From: Cristatella mucedo
Taxonomy: Eukaryota; Bryozoa; Phylactolaemata; Cristatellidae
DNA length: 55,000 bases
Assembly (NCBI GenBank): GCA_009760855.2
Contig: WPIO01000122.1
Location: forward strand, 836,001-891,000
Direction of reading: 5' to 3'
Made by a program: the position numbers and the translations under genes. Below, piece after piece: positions 54,926 to 55,000 of this stretch (positions are counted from its first letter, which is position 1; every line of letters begins with the position of its first letter). The notes beneath the pieces were generated by a model. It searched no databases, was not told the DNA's origin, and saw only the letters and a list, made by a program, of their open reading frames with translations.

Positions 54926-55000
54926 CTTACTAGGAGGTACGTCGTGCAGCAATACGATGCAGCTGGCCTCGCAGGTGTAAACCATTTCCCAGAAGTCCCT
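54926..55000 (-). CDS. Receptor-type PTP D2-like domain, DFW-block exon (gene continues beyond the window)
   Basis: The exon reads leftwards from the window edge as 25 codons without a stop. It begins R-D-F-W-E-M-V-Y and continues to S-C-I-V-L-L-H-D-V, the conserved D-F-W-x-M-(V/I)...I-V-x-L block of PTP domains. It ends at AAG followed by a GT donor (GTCAG at 54925-54921) in phase 0. The next PTP block, 48764-48916, also starts in phase 0, so the two join in frame across a 6 kb intron filled with LINE-A and SINE insertions. The Ser-Cys before the IV pair is a D2-like feature of receptor PTPs. The protein would act in the cytoplasmic part of a membrane receptor; that is inferred from the family, since no extracellular or membrane exon lies in the window. 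The upstream splice site is outside the window. Confidence 0.75.

Overview
This 55 kb window is metazoan nuclear DNA. It has a very low coding density, GT-AG introns, long dinucleotide microsatellites and layers of dead retrotransposons. There are no bacterial operons, rRNAs or true tRNA genes. The only host gene I recognise belongs to the receptor-type protein tyrosine phosphatase (PTP) family, which points to an animal. The Ty3/gypsy gag, with a C-x2-H...C knuckle as I remember it from CsRn1-like elements, would fit a flatworm or another invertebrate, but I cannot fix the species.

Host gene: the minus strand carries four phase-compatible exons of a PTP D2-like domain in protein order: 54926-55000+ (DFW block), 48764-48916 (YWP block), 44713-44848 (C-x5-R block) and 39556-39627 (terminal QYxFxY helix and stop). 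The 5' part lies beyond the right end. The exon with the WPD loop was not found. The catalytic arginine is replaced, so the domain is a predicted pseudophosphatase. A decayed paralogue lies colinear on the same strand at about 8.86-13.45 kb. It has stops and frameshifts, and a 34-bp tandem duplication inside its last exon. The two copies also share intron sequence, so this is a genomic duplication and not retroposition.

Mobile DNA: a CR1/L2-like LINE with a (TTA)n tail (called LINE-A here) gives about a dozen copies, two of them nested antisense inside other LINE-A copies. The youngest (46531-48211, +) keeps most of its reverse transcriptase with one frameshift. A second family (LINE-B) has at least four fragments. 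Ty3/gypsy debris lies at 13.62-14.17 (+), 18.47-20.99 plus 23.03-23.39 (-), 31.43-33.08 (-) and 43.2-43.4 (+). There are two tRNA-derived SINE families, a possible hAT fragment and a 138-bp palindromic element bounded by TTAA.

Layout: 0-7 kb LINE debris and a SINE; 7-13.5 kb the PTP pseudogene; 13.6-25.4 kb gypsy/LINE mosaic; 25.6-33.8 kb direct repeats, an unrecognised minus-strand coding remnant and a deleted gypsy element; 33.8-38.4 kb LINE fragments, a tandem duplication and the TTAA element; 38.4-55 kb the PTP gene, with introns packed with LINE, gypsy, hAT and SINE insertions.
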